From: an uncultured Eubacteriales bacterium
Lineage (GTDB): Bacteria; Bacillota; Clostridia; Lachnospirales; Lachnospiraceae
Reading direction: 5' to 3'
Assembly (NCBI GenBank): GCA_900313765.1
Contig: OMSN01000084.1
Location: forward strand, 1 to 8,005
Length of the DNA: 8,005 nt
Shown here: in pieces, positions 7,055-8,005 of the stretch
Layout of the letters: each line of letters begins with the position of its first letter
Numbering within the stretch: the first letter of the stretch is position 1
Position numbers and translations under genes: made by a program
Notes under the pieces: generated by a model
Seen by the model: only the letters and a program-made list of their open reading frames with translations
Told to the model about the DNA's origin: nothing
Databases searched by the model: none

Positions 7055-8005
7055 TTACCCTTCTTCCGCATCCTCTTCAGGATCCAGCGCACATACACTG
7101 TTCATGTCATAGAACCCCACCGTATCCCTGGAGGATACCACAGTCAGTGAGATGACATCGTAGAGCCGGTGGAATACCCGGAACATACCGTCCTGATATC
7201 CGGTGCACCCGAGCGAGAGCAGATACTCTCCTCCCTGCAGATCGATCTTCTGCGTGAAGGTGACCACGTGCTCATCTCCGTCTTTCATGGTTGGAACGGG
7301 GATCTTCTCCATGGTCGTATTGGTCCCGCAGATCTCGATGCCTTTCAGGTTCTTGATGGTAAATGCGAAGATCGGCTCCAGGACCGTCTCCCTCGCATGG
7401 ATCTTCATTTTCACGGTGAACTCCGACCCCTTCAGGAAGTTAGAGGTGGGAAGTCCCTTCTCATCGTAGAGCCCGTAATCGATGATCTCCGCGTTCTTCT
7501 CGCCGTACTCCACAAGACTCGGATTGGCGGGAAACATGTCTTTCCACATGGGCTTCGTACTGCCCTGTCCCAGACTCTTGGATCCGTCATCAGCACCGGG
7601 AGCGGCATCCGATGTCCCGGTCCCTTTGTGGAACTGGTCTACCAGGACCTTCTTGTAGATGTCGATCGCTTCCTTCGGCGTGCCTTCAAAGACCTTGTCT
7701 CCCTGGTTCAGCAGGATCGCGCGGTCGCAGTACCTGGAGATTGCAGAGAGGTCATGGGAAACAAACAGGATCGTTTTTCCCTCTCTCTTGAAATCTTCAA
7801 ACTTACGGTAGCACTTCGACTGGAAAAATACATCTCCAACCGACAGCGCCTCGTCGACGATCAGGATCTCCGGATCGATGTTGATTGCGACAGCAAAAGC
7901 AAGTCTTACGAACATGCCGCTTGAATAACTCTTGACCGGCTGGTTGATGTAGTCACCGATATCCGCAAAGTCAATGATCGCCTGCAGTCTCTGGTCGATC
8001 TCCTC
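7055..8005 (-). CDS. wzt: Polysaccharide ABC transporter ATP-binding protein, Wzt/RfbB type with C-terminal Wzt domain (5' partial)
   Basis: This is the cytoplasmic ATPase of an ABC exporter that moves a finished lipid-linked polysaccharide across the membrane. The frame is open to the window edge and gives 316 residues (numbered from the edge); the start, Walker A and Q-loop lie outside. Visible residues 27-31 (YSSGM) are the ABC signature, followed by RLAF. Residues 46-52 (EILIVDE) are Walker B with catalytic Glu52, and SHD at 83-85 holds the H-loop His84. After a Gly/Ser/Asp-rich linker (about 126-150), residues 165-300 form a Wzt_C-like beta-sandwich, with 'FAFTIKNLKG' and GTNT (227-230) as landmarks. 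In studied Wzt proteins this domain binds the exported glycan. The many non-ATG lead-in codons that keep the motifs intact show that the Met at 7915 is internal. The gene ends 17 bases before the methyltransferase-like gene, so they are probably co-transcribed. TagH or RgpD names would also fit; the substrate is unknown. Confidence 0.95.
   Translation of the reverse strand, partial: EEIDQRLQAIIDFADIGDYINQPVKSYSSGMFVRLAFAVAINIDPEILIVDEALSVGDVFFQSKCYRKFEDFKREGKTILFVSHDLSAISRYCDRAILLNQGDKVFEGTPKEAIDIYKKVLVDQFHKGTGTSDAAPGADDGSKSLGQGSTKPMWKDMFPANPSLVEYGEKNAEIIDYGLYDEKGLPTSNFLKGSEFTVKMKIHARETVLEPIFAFTIKNLKGIEICGTNTTMEKIPVPTMKDGDEHVVTFTQKIDLQGGEYLLSLGCTGYQDGMFRVFHRLYDVISLTVVSSRDTVGFYDMNSVCALDPEEDAEEG

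Noticed and set aside
7595..7621. Perfect 7-base inverted repeat (ACCGGGA / TCCCGGT) with a 13-base loop
   Set aside because: It lies within the coding linker of wzt, has a long loop and no T-run, and is expected by chance in DNA this rich in CCGG. It is not called a terminator.
7055..7915. Reading the ABC gene as a complete 286-residue protein starting at 7915
   Set aside because: The frame continues upstream to the window edge with conserved ATPase residues (KSYSSGM), and the Met at 7915 is part of the ABC signature, so it is internal.
7169..7924. 251-codon plus-strand open frame opposite wzt
   Set aside because: It lies opposite the conserved Walker B, H-loop and Wzt domain codons. No family resemblance of its own was seen.

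Overview
The window is a tightly packed run of five genes, all on the minus strand and all belonging to the assembly and export of a cell-surface polysaccharide. No mobile element, tRNA, rRNA, CRISPR array, promoter or terminator was recognised. The longest non-coding gap is 23 bases, so there is no stretch over 300 bases without a gene. Moderately high GC, purine-rich Shine-Dalgarno sequences (GGAGG, GGAAGGA, AAGGGAG) and the style of the proteins suggest a mid-GC Bacillota (Firmicutes), perhaps a gut-associated clostridial or erysipelotrichial lineage. That placement is inference; no taxonomic marker is present.

In transcription order (high to low coordinates) the genes are as follows. (1) 8005-7055: the 3' part of a Wzt-type ABC-transporter ATPase, with signature motif, Walker B, H-loop and a C-terminal Wzt-like carbohydrate-binding domain; its 5' end lies outside the window. 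(2) 7037-5046: a 663-residue protein with a class I SAM-methyltransferase-like N-terminus, a kinase/APH-like middle domain and a C-terminal beta-rich domain. The layout recalls the chain-capping enzyme WbdD. (3) 5027-2208: a 939-residue glycosyltransferase joining a GT2 domain to a GT4 domain, with a beta-sandwich-like insert between the two halves of the GT4 fold. (4) 2203-569: a 544-residue protein with a degenerate GT2-like N-terminal half and an apparently active GT2 C-terminal half. (5) 545-1: the N-terminal 181 residues of a related protein, cut by the window edge.

The genes are separated by 17, 18, 4 and 23 bases and almost certainly form one transcript. The model is that the GT2 and GT4 enzymes build a glycan on a lipid carrier, the methyltransferase/kinase-like protein modifies or caps the chain end, and the Wzm/Wzt transporter recognises the product through the Wzt C-terminal domain and exports it. 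This is the ABC-dependent logic known from O-antigens and Gram-positive rhamnans. The partner permease (Wzm) would be expected just beyond the high-coordinate end.

The most notable observation is in gene 2. Compared with my memory of the family, its methyltransferase domain seems to have lost, in frame, several dozen residues around residues 19-21. These include the first beta strand and the start of the SAM-binding glycine-rich motif, which would leave the methyltransferase inactive while the rest of the protein stays open. Also of interest are the GT4 insert and the matching loss of DxD-type residues in the N-terminal domains of the two tandem GT2 proteins.
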